Below, piece by piece: positions 38,246-52,384 of a stretch of DNA of 64,000 nucleotides. Under the pieces are notes generated by a model that was not told the DNA's origin, ran no database searches, and saw nothing but the letters and a program-made list of their open reading frames with translations. This DNA comes from Planococcus citri (taxonomy: Eukaryota > Arthropoda > Insecta > Hemiptera > Pseudococcidae). The number at the start of each line of letters is the position of its first letter. Positions within the stretch are counted from its first letter, which is position 1. Where the stretch lies: positions 45,260,001-45,324,000 of the forward strand of contig NC_088679.1 of assembly GCF_950023065.1 (NCBI RefSeq), in the 5' to 3' direction. Both the position numbers and the translations under genes were made by a program.

Positions 38246-39302
38246 CAAGGGAACCTCTTGCGGTATCACACTCCGATTTGAACGGGACCACGATTTTTGG
38301 AAAGAGCATAGTCTAAAACCCCCAAAACCAAATTTTCAGCAGCCCAAGTTCATTTTTCGATTTTTGGCGAATTTTTTAAAATTAAAAATTGACTGTTTTT
38401 GGCGATTTATGCTTTTTTTAAAAAAAAGTATCTACGTACTTGATCAATAAAAATGGTCAAAATAAGTCTCAAAACTAATAATAATTACCCCAATCCAAAT
38501 TTCACCATTTCCAGCCATTCTGGAGCCTCCAGCGCGATTTTTCATTTTCTCCAGAATTTTGAATTTGCTCCAGAAGGCGTGAATATGAAGTTAGGCAGCT
38601 AAAAATCGAGTTATAGTATATTACACTCGACCTGTTTAACGAGTTTATCCACATTTGAGCCGATTTTGAGAGTGACACCTCAAGAATGGTTTTTTGGGGT
38701 GTCACTCTCGCTCCAAAACGGCTGGAAATGGTAGAATTTGCGCTCCAGGGGTTAGTTCTTGAAGAAATACAGCGATTCGCGCAAATTTCAAAAACTTCCT
38801 CACAAACGGTTATCTTTTGATTTTTTGGATTTTTTAATTTTGAAAAAAGCTGCGGTCAAAAAACCACTCTTGAGGTGTCACTCCCAAAATCGGCTCAAAT
38901 GTGGATAAACTCGTTGAACAGGTCGAGTGTAATATACGTACAACTCGATTTTTAGCTACCCAACTTCATATTCACGTCTTTTGGAGCAAATTCAAAAATT
39001 CTGGAGAAATTTAAAAATCACGCTGGAGGCTCCAGAATGGCTGGAAATAGTGAAATTTGGATTTGGGTAATTAACATTAGTTTTGAGACTTATTTTGACC
39101 ATTTTTATTGATCAAGTACGTACTTTTTTTAAAAAAAACATAAATCGCCAAAAACAGTCAATTTTGAATTTTCGAAAATTCGCCAAAAATTGAAAAATGA
39201 ACTTGGGCAGCTGAAAATTTGGTTTTGGGGTTTAGACAATGATCTTTCCAAAAATCGTGGCCCCGTTCAAATCGGAGTGTGACACCTCAAGAGGTTCCCT
39301 TG
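38246..39302. mobile_element. Foldback DNA element with about 450-bp inverted arms, TAA target duplication
   Basis: The ends CAAGGGAACCTCTTG and CAAGAGGTTCCCTTG are reverse complements. The inverted similarity continues inward over almost the whole length: left arm about 38246-38697, right arm about 38858-39302, with a spacer of about 160 bp. TAA sits on both sides (38243-38245 and 39303-39305), the 3-bp target duplication of PIF/Harbinger-type elements. The left arm ends in a second, smaller hairpin (GAGAGTGACACC at 38669-38680 against GGGTGTCACTCTC at 38697-38709). There is no transposase; open frames inside it are by-products. Assignment to PIF/Harbinger rests only on the 3-bp TAA and is tentative. 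Confidence 0.8.
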
Positions 39303-39368
39303 TAAGGAAATTTTTTTTTAACATGCAGAAAACAAGGCGATAACTTGAAATAATGACACATCGTTCTA

Positions 39369-39510
39369 CAGGGTGTCCACTATTTTTGACAAGTCATTTC
39401 CCCTGACTTTCCCAGGTTTTCCAGACCAATTTTCTAGACAATTTCTTCCAATTTTCTATACTTAAATACCCTGAAAAATTTTTTGATTTTTGACGAATTT
39501 TTGAAAATTT
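39369..39510. mobile_element. Solo end of a CAGGGTGTCC-type element
   Basis: TA then CAGGGTGTCCACTATTTTTG, followed by a stretch with CCCTGACTTTCCCAGG and TTTTCCAGACCAATTTTCTA. The latter resembles 22695-22740 (TTTTCCAGATCAATTTTTCT). No matching right end was found close by. The nearest inverted CACCCTG, at 43571-43577, shares only the first 11 bases, so pairing over 4.2 kb is unlikely. The inner boundary is approximate. Confidence 0.4.
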
Positions 39511-42500
39511 AAAAAATGTTAGTTACTTTTAATATGTCAAAAAAGATGTATCCATTACCGACCTAATCTATGACATGTCTCAGTTTTTAATGCGCAATGA
39601 AAATAAGTGATGGATTTACTCATTGGATGGTTAGACTACGTGAATATTTACTCGGTTAAGCGCCGTATACCTTTAACTTTAACGTTTCCTAACGTTTGCT
39701 CAAAATCAGTCAATTTTTACGTCATTAATAACCAAATACTTGGTGATATTTTTACAAATTCACGTGAACCTACTTTAAACAACCAACCTAAAAAAAAATT
39801 TTATCACTGACGAAAAAGCGAAGAAGAGCGTAATAAATAAAATAAGGTTAAGGTTTTCACGTACGAACAATAAAGCCTCGTCGTAAAATACTCAACTACG
39901 AATGACGAAAGTAAACGAGTACGTAAATGCATACGTACAAATGAGAATAAAAAAAAATTGTAAATATTTATCCGATGTAAATACTTGATTCCCACAAGTG
40001 AAAAATATTTGAAGGCAAATTTTTATCTTATCTGGGAGCAATATGACAACAATGTTGCGCATAAACATCACAGGAAATGGTTGGTGTTGGAGGCTTTACC
40101 GGTCGCCAGCTGTTAGCATGTGCGAGTGGATGGCGATGGCGGCGAGAGACTGGGTGCTGTGCTCATCAATGCACGTACAGAAGAGACAACCGGGAACATT
40201 TTGTTTAATTCACGAACACCATACACGTATAATATCGTAGGGATGACAATTAAAAGTGAAAAGTTCACGTTACACAGACCCATTATCTGGTATTTTTTGG
40301 TTAGGTGCTGCATACGCAGACCTATACAAACGTAGTGCATGAATTAGGCTGCGCACTTGGAATCACACCGAATGTGACATTCAAGTGGGTACCTACTGCC
40401 TATAGTACTACTTACTACGCAACGATAACATCATGGAGAGCTTTTAAAGCTACGAATTTTTTTTCAAAATGGAAATCACTTTTGAAAAAAAAATGCTCAA
40501 GTTCGAAAAGGTACTTTTGTAGCGTAGTTTTACCTCGAGTATGTGGTCGTGCTTGCGTCAAAAGACAAAAGCGGCCTTGCCTTTGAAATTTTTACTTGTC
40601 GGTTAATTTCGCTGGTAGGATTAAGAGATCATATTTCAACAATATGTCATAATAAAAAGCAAACGAGGAAAGCGTTTTAGTACTACGTACGAGTAAGAAA
40701 TCAATCGGAAGAAAGTAAAATTTAACGGCGTCTTAAATCGCGATTAAAATTCCATTTACGGTAACGTCAGCTATTTCGCCCAGCTTTGGACATCACGATC
40801 AAGGTTAGTCGAGACACGACTGACTGTACCGTTGAGTGATATGTTGGCGTATCGAAGGAATATAGCTCAGCAAATGGTAACTGTTATTTTTCAAATAAAC
40901 CATAGTCCCGAGTCCGTACCTACATAGTGGACGCTCGTCGGTCATATTATTAGTATATACGAATGTAGATTGGAATAAGTACACAGCCATGCGATAGGTA
41001 AACTTATAGATACATTGGGCTTGGAAAGTTCCTCTTTATGACAAGAAGTTCCACGTTTATAAGGCGATTCTTCGATATATTACTCGCGCCGGTTGTCTAG
41101 AAAGTTTAGGTTGACTTTCTTTATTGTTTTTGAATTTTTTTACTCGCCTGTTTACAACTCAGCATACCTTCGAATGAACCCGGCGAACTTCATCGTCATC
41201 AGCAAACAACGAGGCGTTTATTACGAGGAAAAAAACGCGAACTAGATAATTGATGTCATTTCTCACCTTGATTGAACTGGCGATCGGCTATCCTCCGATG
41301 TATCTTAGTACCCATTCCGCATACTAAGTCTGGTCTCTCTATCTCTCATAATACACGTTAAATTATCGTCATAGTGTATACAAGATGTTGTTAATTTACG
41401 CGTAATTAAAACGTATTGATGGAAAGTAACGCGGTGCGGCGTTATAATCGCCATACGAGTTTTATGGCTAGCGTTTTAATCAGCCCATTTTCAGCAAATC
41501 CACGTTCGTATATGCTCCTAAGCTACATAGACCAACCGTACACTGTGTACATCTTATAATGTATTCGACTTTCTTATGTATAATACCGGTGTCCGGTAGA
41601 TAGTATTATTGTAGAATTGGCGAATAATGAGTAACGGTATTCGATGACATTGAGTAATTCTTATGGTTTAAATTTCTCACTTCGAGTCGCCAGACTTGGA
41701 GACGAAGGCGGTGATGTATTTCGAGTATTATGACGACGATGAGCCGGAGAGTTGTTGAATTAATAGAAATTTCCAGTCTCGCGATCTCATACATAGGTAA
41801 TGTTGCTCAGCTATTGAAAATATTGCGTATATTTTCGCTTATTATGAATTCTTTGTAATGGTAATACAAACGTTGGTTGATAAATTGCCATCTTTTTTTT
41901 TTTTTGGTTATTTTGTGGGCTTTCGTGATCATTTGTATGTGAAAAGATTGTCATATCTCTATAGGTATGATTTTTAAATGTTGTTGTCCTATATTTTCTC
42001 AAAGTGTGAAGAGTAAGTATAATTTTGAGAAATTTTTACCGTTCGATTTATCCATTGACACGTGACTTCTTTGAAAGTTTTTTCCCTCTGGTTTTATATT
42101 CATTCGTTTGAAGGAGTTACGATAATACGAGCACATACGTACGTACATCCATTTAGTTCTATTCTTTGGACCAGGCATCTTTCATTACTGCAGAAAGAAA
42201 GTGGATTATGCAATAAGATTTGGAAGACGAATAGAAATTATCTCATTTTCTTTGGGTAAAAAAGCTATCTTAAAAAACTATAGAAACTTTAAGTTCAGCT
42301 GTAAAATTGCTTTCCAGCTCCTCTTTAGTGGTATCTATTGAAATTAACGGAACCGTTACTTTAATGCTTTATTATGATAATTAGAATAGTAAAATTGTGA
42401 AGAAAAAAAATCGATTAAATTTCATGAATGCCTTCTTTTTGAGCTGAAAGTGATCCAGAGAAAATTTTATCCCAGAAAGAGTCCGTATGAAGAAGATGCA

Positions 42501-43566
42501 AGCCATCAAAAAAAGGAATTTTCGAACCAATTTTTCAATGGTTTTACTAAAAATTTTGATTACACTTCAAGTACAAATATTTTTCTAGATATTTTGAAAT
42601 AGTCTCTAATGAAGTAATGACCAGAAACAGAAAGAAAATAGGTATTCCCAAAACACAAAATTATGCCTACTCAAATAAAAGCTGGGCTTTTTGACTAGGA
42701 GGCAGACATTTTTTTCAAATTTTGACAACAAGCAGGTCTTTTTGGCAATTTTATGACAAACGCTGATAACTCGTTTTGCCGAGACTATTATTTTAAAGGC
42801 CAATCTTTCTGAAATTTTCACATAAAGATACTGTTCTGAAAATACAGCCAGGCGTTTTTTCAAAATTGAAATCTGATTTCTAGAACTTAAATTTTATCAA
42901 GTAGGTGCTTCCTCCTCAATGGGGACTAGTTGGTTCAAATTTTCACCCGATACCAAACTAAAGTATGTTGTTGTTGTGCAACTTAAGATTTTCCAAAATT
43001 TTCGGGAAGGTGTCCAAAAGTTTCAAAAATTTATTTTTTGATGCATATCTCGACCCCTGTAGAGCCAAATTGGTTTAAATTACAGATATGTGAGGTTAAA
43101 AATAAGAAAAAAATTTCAAAAATTATTCATGTTGTTAGGATTTCTCCTCCAAATTTGGGTGCCTTAAAATCAAAATTGACTTTCGCTATAGTTTTCCTAA
43201 AATGTGTTCGTCGAGAGCTTTCAATTAGAAAAAAACCGCGTTCTAGTATCAATAGGGGCAGAATGAAAATTTGATGAATTTTTTCGTCTTCGCTTCTATA
43301 TTACATTACTGATACATACGTTACCTATCTTTAAAATTGATGAGGTAAATTTATTTTGGATAAGTGAAAGTTAACAATATTAATTTTCGACCTTTTGGAA
43401 GGGATAATTCAAGCTGTCATAACAAAATTTTTTCAATTTTAGAAGTATGTAATTGTATACAATCCATTTATTTAGTCATTTTTCAAATTGCGATTTTTTT
43501 CATATGTTTCTAACACCTTCAATTTTCAAATAAGGCGTATTTTTCAACCTGTTGCTATCCATTCAT

Positions 43567-43577
43567 TGGACACCCTG
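43567..43577. mobile_element. Solo right end of a CAGGGTGTCC-type element
   Basis: TGGACACCCTG, the inverse of the CAGGGTGTCCA terminus, followed by TG rather than TA. The left limit of the element is not resolved. Confidence 0.35.
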
Positions 43578-46500
43578 TGTATTTTTTTGTTCGCGATCTA
43601 CAAAATGGTAAAATAATAAAATGCAATTCTGCTCAACGATTTAAGCACAATGCTTCTCGTATTAGGTACTTATTCTTTACTTAATATACTTCATACGTAA
43701 ATAAAATTTTACGGTATTGATTTTGTAAAATCATGCCTATTAATAAAACTTGCAAGAATAAACTTTTTTGGCCATATAACGAGAAAATTACTGAATTTAA
43801 GTACTAATAGCCAATAGGTAGCCAGTAAAACGTAGGTAATTATTAGTTAAATGATTCCTTCATTTTTTCACAGCTACTCGTCCATACTTTTAATAAGTAC
43901 GAGTTGCTGATTTTTGCACGTGTCTACAAAGAAGAACTTGCTGATATTTTTCTCAAATTTCAAGATTAACGATTCTATAGCAGGATGATTCGAATGAATT
44001 TTTATCACTTGAAATATCCCTCATGAAATGGAATATTGATACCTTACCAGTCATCAGCATGAATGACGTGTAGAAATACGAAAATGTCTCAACGCTTAAT
44101 CAGTTATGTGCTTTTCTATTTTATCTACACCTTTATTAAATAATACCTACCTTATCATTGTTAATTTACATCACACGAACAAAACGATAGGTAATTCCAT
44201 ATTGCTCAGCTTACAAAGGTTGGCTTCAATAACAATTTATATATTTCATTGAGTAAAAGTGCAAGTAAAATAATTAAATTTAATTGAAATTATTAAATTT
44301 ACGATCAGATATTATAATTCGCAATGAAAATGGCCAAAAGCTGGGCATTATCACTTTCTACGAGTATAGGTTTAGGTACATTCTACCAACACAACATGGT
44401 AAATTACGTACCATCTTGAATCATAACCACATTTGGAGAAAGGCTCAGATTCCAGTTCGACAATATTATTCGAATAAATATGAAACGCTATTCTAATTTT
44501 ATTAGTTCCGTCGTTTTACTCTCTATTGTTCGGCTCGTTATGGATACAATTAAAATCTTGGAGTAATATTCCATAAGTAATTATGCAGATATTCTGAAAA
44601 AATATTTTATAATACCCACTACCTATATATTGTAATACCCAGGTATATTGCATTGAACTTTACATTTGAAATTCAACATGTTTGGAAGCACTACCATGTA
44701 CTGGCAGCTTATCTATATTAATATTTTCCGCACTCGATCGAAATGCAATATAACACAGAAGTGTTGAAACGATACAATATTTACATTGCTTCCGTAAAAC
44801 CTCATAAATTTTCCCTTTTCTCTGTAAAGAAACACTTATGTTTGTACGAATAGGTTGTTATATATATAGGTACTACTCGCGTATTTGTAAAACGAATACA
44901 AATTTTGTGTAATTTATACAAATGATTCATTGCATCTCTGGTTCGTAAACGTTTAATGTAGAATTATCTGTCACGGATCACGTCCGATGAGGTATTTACA
45001 TCCGTCGAGATTTGAAAAAATTCACCATTCGACCTTTGTAGCAAGACGTTTGTTCTATCACTCTTATACGAATTTAGATTGTAAGCTCGTCAAATGACTC
45101 ATACATGGCACGAGTGTATTTCACAATTTTCACCTTTATTTTCATCAGAAAATTTGGGTTCTTACAATTTATCATTTTCAAATGTATTCTGAAATGTTTT
45201 CGCAAATAAGGTGCCAAACAAAACCTACATGAATCAAAGTATTGAATTTACATAAGTAAGTATGTATATGATGCATTTTTATGCGGGACTTTCGAGCTGA
45301 AAAAAAAAAACATTTTTCTTGTATTCCCCCCTTGCTATTAAAAAAATGCTCTCTTGAAATTCGGAAATAGGCACTTTTCAAATCTCACCTTTTGCTTCCT
45401 TTCAAAAATGGAATTTTACAAATGTATATTTTTCAAGTCAAACGAAGGACTTTTGCAGTACTTTTTTCAATTTTTAGAACAATTTTGTCAAAAAACAGAG
45501 TTTTTAACAACTTCGAAGACGTGCAGGATCTGCAGTGGACATCCTGTAAAATCATTCCAGTCATTTGAAATTATTCTGAGGCAAAAATTTTCTCAAATAA
45601 TTTTTGAATTGAAACCTGAGAAATATTTTGAATGACTTCTTTCCCCTCCAACCTTAGCGAGTTTGACTACTGAGAATCATTTTTAATTTTTGACGAATTT
45701 TTAAATAAATATAAAATTACCCATATTCTACGATGAGCATATTTTATGTAATACTATCTACAAATCTATGATCTTCTGCCAAATTTTTACTACTCTCTTC
45801 TGAAATGTTGCATTGTTGACCACATTTTCCAAGTTTTTCTAAATGTTCCAACTAAAATTAATCTACGTTTCTGTGTCCGTTTCGAGTGGAGTTTGGCGTT
45901 CCAAGGACAGCACAAAGAACAAGGGGGACTACGAAATCATCTTCTGCCCAATAACATTAAAAACAATCAAACCTGAAACAGCATCGTAATCGAAAAGTTC
46001 TCCCAATTTCACTTCACATACATCTGGAAACCCCTTATCATTTAGAGCAATACTGTAGTAGGTGTGTAATCACATGATCGATCTTTTATGCCCGCAAATA
46101 TGAGTCGTATTAGTTTCACGGGTCGAGCATTTCATTAGCACGAGTGCACAGTGCAGTTTTCACGCTCGCTTCGCTTCTGATGCGTAGTAACAACAATATT
46201 TCCAAAAGCCGAGCCCATAAATCAGCTTACGTACGCTACTTATACGTCAAAAAGTTACAAAATGCGGCAGATGTTTTAGATATGCACCCTAATAATTGGT
46301 GCAACAATTCCGATCATTACGCTAGTTAACTCCACATTTGCCAAAGGTTATAACCGAAGTCTCTCCGGTTTATGCCTCGTACGTGTTAACCATCGAGTCT
46401 AGGTATGATCGTAAAATTTGTTCTCTTTTGTTTGGAATTTCGCCAGAATGTACTTTTCGTCCCCCATATGGGCCTATGTATGTAGATTTATATCACATAT

Positions 46501-49500
46501 TTTGTATTTGAAAAACGTCTATGTAGTTTCGAGAAACCCTTTCAAAAGCACTTTCAACGTCTTTGGTTTTCGCGTGTCAATATTTCATAATTTGAACTTG
46601 ATGCTGGGAATAAAAACAATGCATATTGTATTGTAATACGTTATACGTACAAGGTACGATCATTTTACATCATTTATCACCACACCGATTCAATCCAATC
46701 GAATGGTGTACTACAAACGCGCCAAGAAATACCTTTTATTTTCTATTTAAGGTTGGTAATAAGTTCTTTAATACGTAAACTGTTTGCAGTATTTTTTGCA
46801 TTTTACTATTAACAAATAGGTTGTCGTAGACGCTGCAGTATTTATACGTCTGTTTATTATGCTTTTACCGCATCTAAGTTACCACTACCGCCTTTAGCGA
46901 TAATTATTTTCATATTCAATGGTAATTGTTTTAATCTGTTTTTAATTCGAGATTTCGAATAGTAAAATGGTACATAAATTACGAGTATAGTACGATTCCC
47001 TACAATAGTTGTACATTACCTGAGCTCATTATCTTTCAATACACGAGCATACCTTAACGCAAAAGTACACCTATTTGTATTCGACAAATCACCCAGCACC
47101 GAGAGCGCAATATCGCGCTAATGAATCATACCATAGAGTTTCTCACACAGCCAGAGGAAGAGAGAGAACATCGAGTGTTTTTGTTCAAAAGATGCTTCGT
47201 GAATTAGTCAGCTAATTAAATGATTTCACGATCTGGCGCAAATTACCGCAACGTCTCACAGACCAATGGCCAGGAATTCTTCTTCGCCAACGCTTACCTA
47301 CGCGCTCACGGCTACACAGGTTGGTAAGGTAAGTGCAGTAGGTCTAGGTATATTCTCGAATGATTCAGCGTATTTGTTCGTCTTTTATTCAAATGGATTA
47401 CTAATAAATGTAGGGCAGTATGCGAAATACTTCTGGTTAGTTGATATCTAATTCGGTTTGCGAATAGGATTCGCATCTTCATTGTGTGATTTGTGAACTA
47501 TTTGATATGATCGCAGGTTCAACAACGAGCAATAGCACCACTGCAGTCTGTTATTCGTTTGTCATGTTAGGTGGTTGAAATCCGATTATCATCGTCACTG
47601 ACATCAGACATGACTAACCAACGGATGATATGGGAACACGAGATGCCATTCTTCATCTTCATCATCGTGAAATTCTTTCAATCGTGTTTCGCCAAACGTT
47701 ACCCTATCACCGCCCGCGCTGCACCTCTATTGATACTTCAGCTTCTACTTCAATTATACCTTACTACATTATTGTAATCCACTAATGACCGATTTATGAA
47801 CTCCAAAGAGTACGAGCAGTACGTCTACGTATATTATAAGTAGGTATTCCATATGTGAAATATAAACCGGTAGTAAGACTCCAAATTGATCAAAAATACA
47901 CCTAAGGTCATCTATTAGGAACAGTCAGGTTATGAAGACTAAATGCATGCCATATTACGTTTCGATCTCTGCAACTTCGACCTAACTTCATTTCTGTACA
48001 CCTATTTTTAAAACATAGCCCGAGTGAATAAAACGTCGTAATATTTCTTTATTTTGAAATACGATACTACAACTCGAAAATTAATTTCCCAACAATAATG
48101 TTACCCGAATGCCTACTATGTGCGCCAGAAGTTGGTCAAAATAAACCTAAAAAACTTTTTAAAAAGAGAAACACGCACAAAATCGAATGAAGTAAATATG
48201 TAAGTTGCAAATGTAGGTAAGGTATGTACTTAATAAGGTATAAAAATGAGCAAGAATACTGACGTGATCAAAAATTACTATGTTATGTTTGATTAATGAA
48301 TTCCCTATTTATGAATGAACACGTGTGTAATTCACGTTTCACCGCAAAACGGATTTCTCTAACCACTATGTGCATCTGATTTCGACGGAATTTCACGATG
48401 ATCTAATGTCATGATCATTGAATTCATCATCGCAGTTTCGTTGAAAAATTTTATTATTCAGTCGATTTATATTGTAATCATAGTATGCACTCTCAAAACA
48501 TTTTTCATTCAACGTAAAATGAAATTTCAGGTGATTTTTTTTAAACAAAAAAAAAATGGGGAAAATGAATTTTTAACAGGCAGGGCTTCTTTGTAATTAA
48601 CAACATCTATGCGAGAACCTGCGATCTCAAAATGTTCTCACCCAATTAAATTAACATACTCGTAAGATGATCAACTCAAGTCTCAGGTAACTACGTATTA
48701 GTCGTATAAGTATTTATTTTAAAACCTCCAAAAAGAAAAATAGGTAATACCTACTTGGAAATTACGAAAAATGTATTTGGAAAACATTTGAAAAAATTTG
48801 CTCAAAATTTAATCACTCGTACAATTGCTGAGAATTAGCCAAGAAATAGAAAAATTTTACCGAAATCGAAATTAAATCTATCAAAATTGAGGAAATTTTC
48901 TGAAAGAAAAAATTGTAAATAGATGTAGGGTTTTCAAAAAAAATAGTATTTTCCATTTTTATGGGTGCCCTTTTATGATCAGGAATCAATTGCAAAATTG
49001 CTCAGTCTTGCCCTCTGATCGCACGAAATTTTCCAATTAAACTCTACTGCAATTCGCAAATACCTATGAAAATTTATAATTCCAGTTTTTTTTTACAACG
49101 CTGACACGTAATATGCAACAATGCAAGTTTCATCAGAATCGCGTGTGCAATGTACCGACTTCGGACTACCAATCAATGTACAGTATAGGTAGGTACCTCG
49201 TATATACACGTCGAGTATTAATTTTCACTAATCCGGAGGTAAATTTCGCGTTTTACACGCCGCCTTTAACCAAAGGTCACGTTCACGTTGCATCGACGAA
49301 GGTGGCGCGATCGTCGATCGCGCTGCAATCTGGAGAATACAGGAAATTAGCGAGTTAAACTGGCGGTTAATTAGGCGCGGTTTTGTTGTATGATAATCAC
49401 ACGGTCAGAGATGCAGCGTATAGGTCATTGTAACTAATACTCGCGTACTAAACCACAAAACGTGCTGGCTGCTCGACCATACGGAGGTCCATTGCACGTG

Positions 49501-50359
49501 CGACTTTTCCTTCAATTTTCTCATACACAATACGCAGCGAAAGAGAGAGACTGAGACTTGTTGCTGCTGCAACATTTGCTGGCATCCATTCAACACCCCA
49601 CACACATACGATAAAAAGTAAAATCGTACATACTACGTAAATTCAACATATATTACGTATAAATTACTTTTATTATCGTTTCGCCGCGCAGGTACATTAA
49701 CCTGATGAGTTAACAAGTTCATTCGTTTATACACACGAACGTAAATAACATCATTAAATGTCTCCAATCTAGATACAAATTAGATCGTACAAGGTTCTTG
49801 AACTTCGCTGTGTATCTGTTGTATTTATACTACCATTCGTCGTCTTGGTCGTCTCACAGACCACAGTGCTGACTCGAGTATTTATTCTTCAATCGATATA
49901 TGTAGTACCTCTACCTATGTAGTATATAAGAGTAAAGAAATCGCATTACTGTCTCAATTTCAAAACGATTTTCATTTGAAGGAGTAGTTGCCCCTCCGCC
50001 GCTGATGACCAAACCTTCTCCATTCAGTATTCAACTTCCTGCCCCGAAAGAATAACGATGCAATCAAAAAGGTGAACGACACTATTGCCGTGTCAACCAA
50101 CACAATGTTGAGATTTACATATAAATACATGTTTCAGCGCATAACGCTCTCAAAGAATTTACAGTATAATCAATGGGTGATAACAACGTCGTCGTAATAA
50201 ATACATACTTATATGTACTTAAGTCCGCCGCTCAACTTCTTCGTGATAAGAAACGACGACCAAATTATTACTATCGTACTCAGAGTCAATGATAATTTCT
50301 CAACACTTGATTCAAACGTGCATAAAATATACTACTTCTTTCTTTTTTTCATTTCTCTC

Positions 50360-50381
50360 AAAAAAAAAAAAAAAAAAAAAA
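50360..50381. repeat. A22 homopolymer
   Basis: An uninterrupted run of 22 A following CATTTCTCTC. It could be the tail of an old retroposed sequence, but no body was recognised upstream. Confidence 0.85.
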
Positions 50382-51529
50382 CAAGGAATGATTTAACTTT
50401 ACCATTTGAACTAAAATAAATGAGAGGGGTTGAAAATTCTACTTAATAACCCCACGTGAAGTAGGTACGTAAATCATACACTACTATACCATCTGTGCGA
50501 AAATCCTCGTTTGAATTTTTTAAGGCAATGTCCCGTCTTATAAAGTCAGTCAGTCGTTTCGTTAAGGCAGACAATCATTTATGGTATCAAATACGCACAT
50601 ATGTTTGTATACTTTCAGGCTAAATACGTTCATAAAAACAAAGAGTTATCTTACAAGTAAATTAGGTTCGTTATTGAAATAAACCAATTATTCCACCAGT
50701 TGAGAAAAAAATTACCGAGTAGTTGACGTGTATGTTTGAAAAAGCTTTTACTCGTGTTTCAAAGATGCACTGTTCGTGTGGAGACTATACAACCGCTGAG
50801 TTAACATTTCAATCTTTTCACAACCAAAGGAGTAATTTCTTTCTTCACAAAAATTCCAACAACACGCGATCTAACATGGCTATACGTATTATTTATAAAT
50901 ATTTATTCTACGTACATGCGAGAATTAAGATACCCACAGGTCGTGAGCAAGAAAATTATTTCTGTCACTGAATTTCATTCTTTTTTTTCAAAATTATACC
51001 TAGGTACTCTATAAGATTACATGTTAGCCTACTTGATTTTGTAATCGAAATATCCAGCTGTTAGAGGAGACAATTTGAAAGAAAATGAATGGAGAAGTAA
51101 TCGAGCAAGAATTTCCATGCGTAAATAACCAACTTCTCAAGTCGATGGAAACTTTTTGTCTATTTTTCTAAAATGAAAATGTCACAAAAGAGCTCGCGAT
51201 ACCTTACCTTAAAAAATTGTTTCAGCGAAATCATGTACTTACCTACATAGTACCTAATCTGACAAGGAATATTTTATAATACGTTCATTATTCTAATCAA
51301 GCTAAAATTTGACTCACTGAAAGACCAAATTTTAAGCTGCTGAAGTTTATTTTTTTAGTTTTGGTGATTTTTTTGAAAATAACGGAAATAGGTACGTGTA
51401 GCTTATTCATGGAGTCCATTTTTTGGAATGTTTTAATGGGTAATTGTAAAATACATTCCATTTTAATTTGAACCATGAAAAATTATAAAATTCAGAAATT
51501 TTTAAAAGCGCTAAAACAAAGTATGTATC

Positions 51530-51900
51530 TTGGCTTGGCCAAACATTGCAAAAATTGCACAAGGTTAAAAATCAATTAAAATAATATAAAATACCTTTAA
51601 AACATGTTAAAATGGCATAAAAGCATATTTTATAACATTTCAATCATATACATATAAGAAGACATGAAGTTATGAAATTGAATTTTATCAAAAATATGTA
51701 CCATGTTAAATCAGGTTAAAAATGGCATAAAAAAATTTAAAAGGCATCAGAATCATTAAAATTCCGAAAAATTGATAAGTACAAAATTTGAAGCGAAATG
51801 GTGAAAACTGCACAAGACATCGTTAAAACTCGATTAAAAATGGCATTATAAGACTTGAAAAAGCACCAAAATCATTCAAAATTTTACCAAAAAATGGTCA
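51530..51900. repeat. Degenerate A-rich repeat (AAAATGGCATAAAA)
   Basis: AAAATGGCAT recurs at about 51610, 51718 and 51837, each followed by an A-rich stretch, with a spacing of roughly 110 bp. No coding signal was seen. Confidence 0.5.
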
Positions 51901-51939
51901 AAAAATGTAAGAATATGTCTGGTGATTTCTTGCTGACAG

Positions 51940-52319
51940 ACTCACCGAGCAGTGATAATTTGAGATTGATTTTGAAGTTTGTGACTTTTGGTGAATCTTG
52001 GTGACTTGTGGTGAGTTTTTGTGAATCAGTCACCAAGCAGTGATCATTAGTGATCGATTTTGAAGTTTGTGACTTTTGGTGACTTCAGGTGAATTTTAGT
52101 AAGTTTTGGTGAATCAGTCACCAAAACATCGAGATTTCATAATTGACCATCTGGTGACTTTTTGGTGATAGATTCACCAAGCAGTGGTCATTTGTGAACG
52201 ATTTTGAAGTTTGTAACTTTTGGTTGATTTTGGTGACATTTGGTGAATCAGTCACCAAGAAGTCACCAAAACATAGAAAATTCATATTTGACTATCTGGT
52301 GACTTCTTGGTAAGTAATA
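51940..52319. repeat. Degenerate tandem repeat (CACCAAGCAGTGATCA ... TTTGTGACTTTTGGTGAATC), left part
   Basis: Units start with CACCRAGCAGTG at about 51942, 52030 and 52166 and share GATTTTGAAGTTTGTGACTT and GGTGAATCAGTCACCAA. Spacing is irregular (about 88 and 136 bp). Short GGTGA / TCACC motifs give local inverted symmetry. The array is cut by the element at 52324-53281 and resumes after it. Confidence 0.75.
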
Positions 52320-52350
52320 GATATGTTACCGTTAAAGTATTTATGCCAGG

Positions 52351-52384
52351 TAATGTATGAAATAACTAGTTATTTCATACATTA
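52351..52384. repeat. Perfect 34-bp palindrome, left terminus
   Basis: The half-site TAATGTATGAAATAACT is followed immediately by its exact reverse complement, with no spacer. It could extrude as a cruciform or act as a symmetric transposase binding site. Confidence 0.95.

Noticed and set aside
40043..40586. Several overlapping plus-strand frames in a GC-richer patch
   Set aside because: The frames overlap in different phases, start at non-ATG codons or are cut by nearby stops, and match no recognised family.
39369..43577. A single 4.2-kb transposon bounded by CAGGGTGTCC and GGACACCCTG
   Set aside because: The two ends share only 11 bases, the right end lacks the TA flank, and the interior has no transposase. 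More likely two solo remnants.
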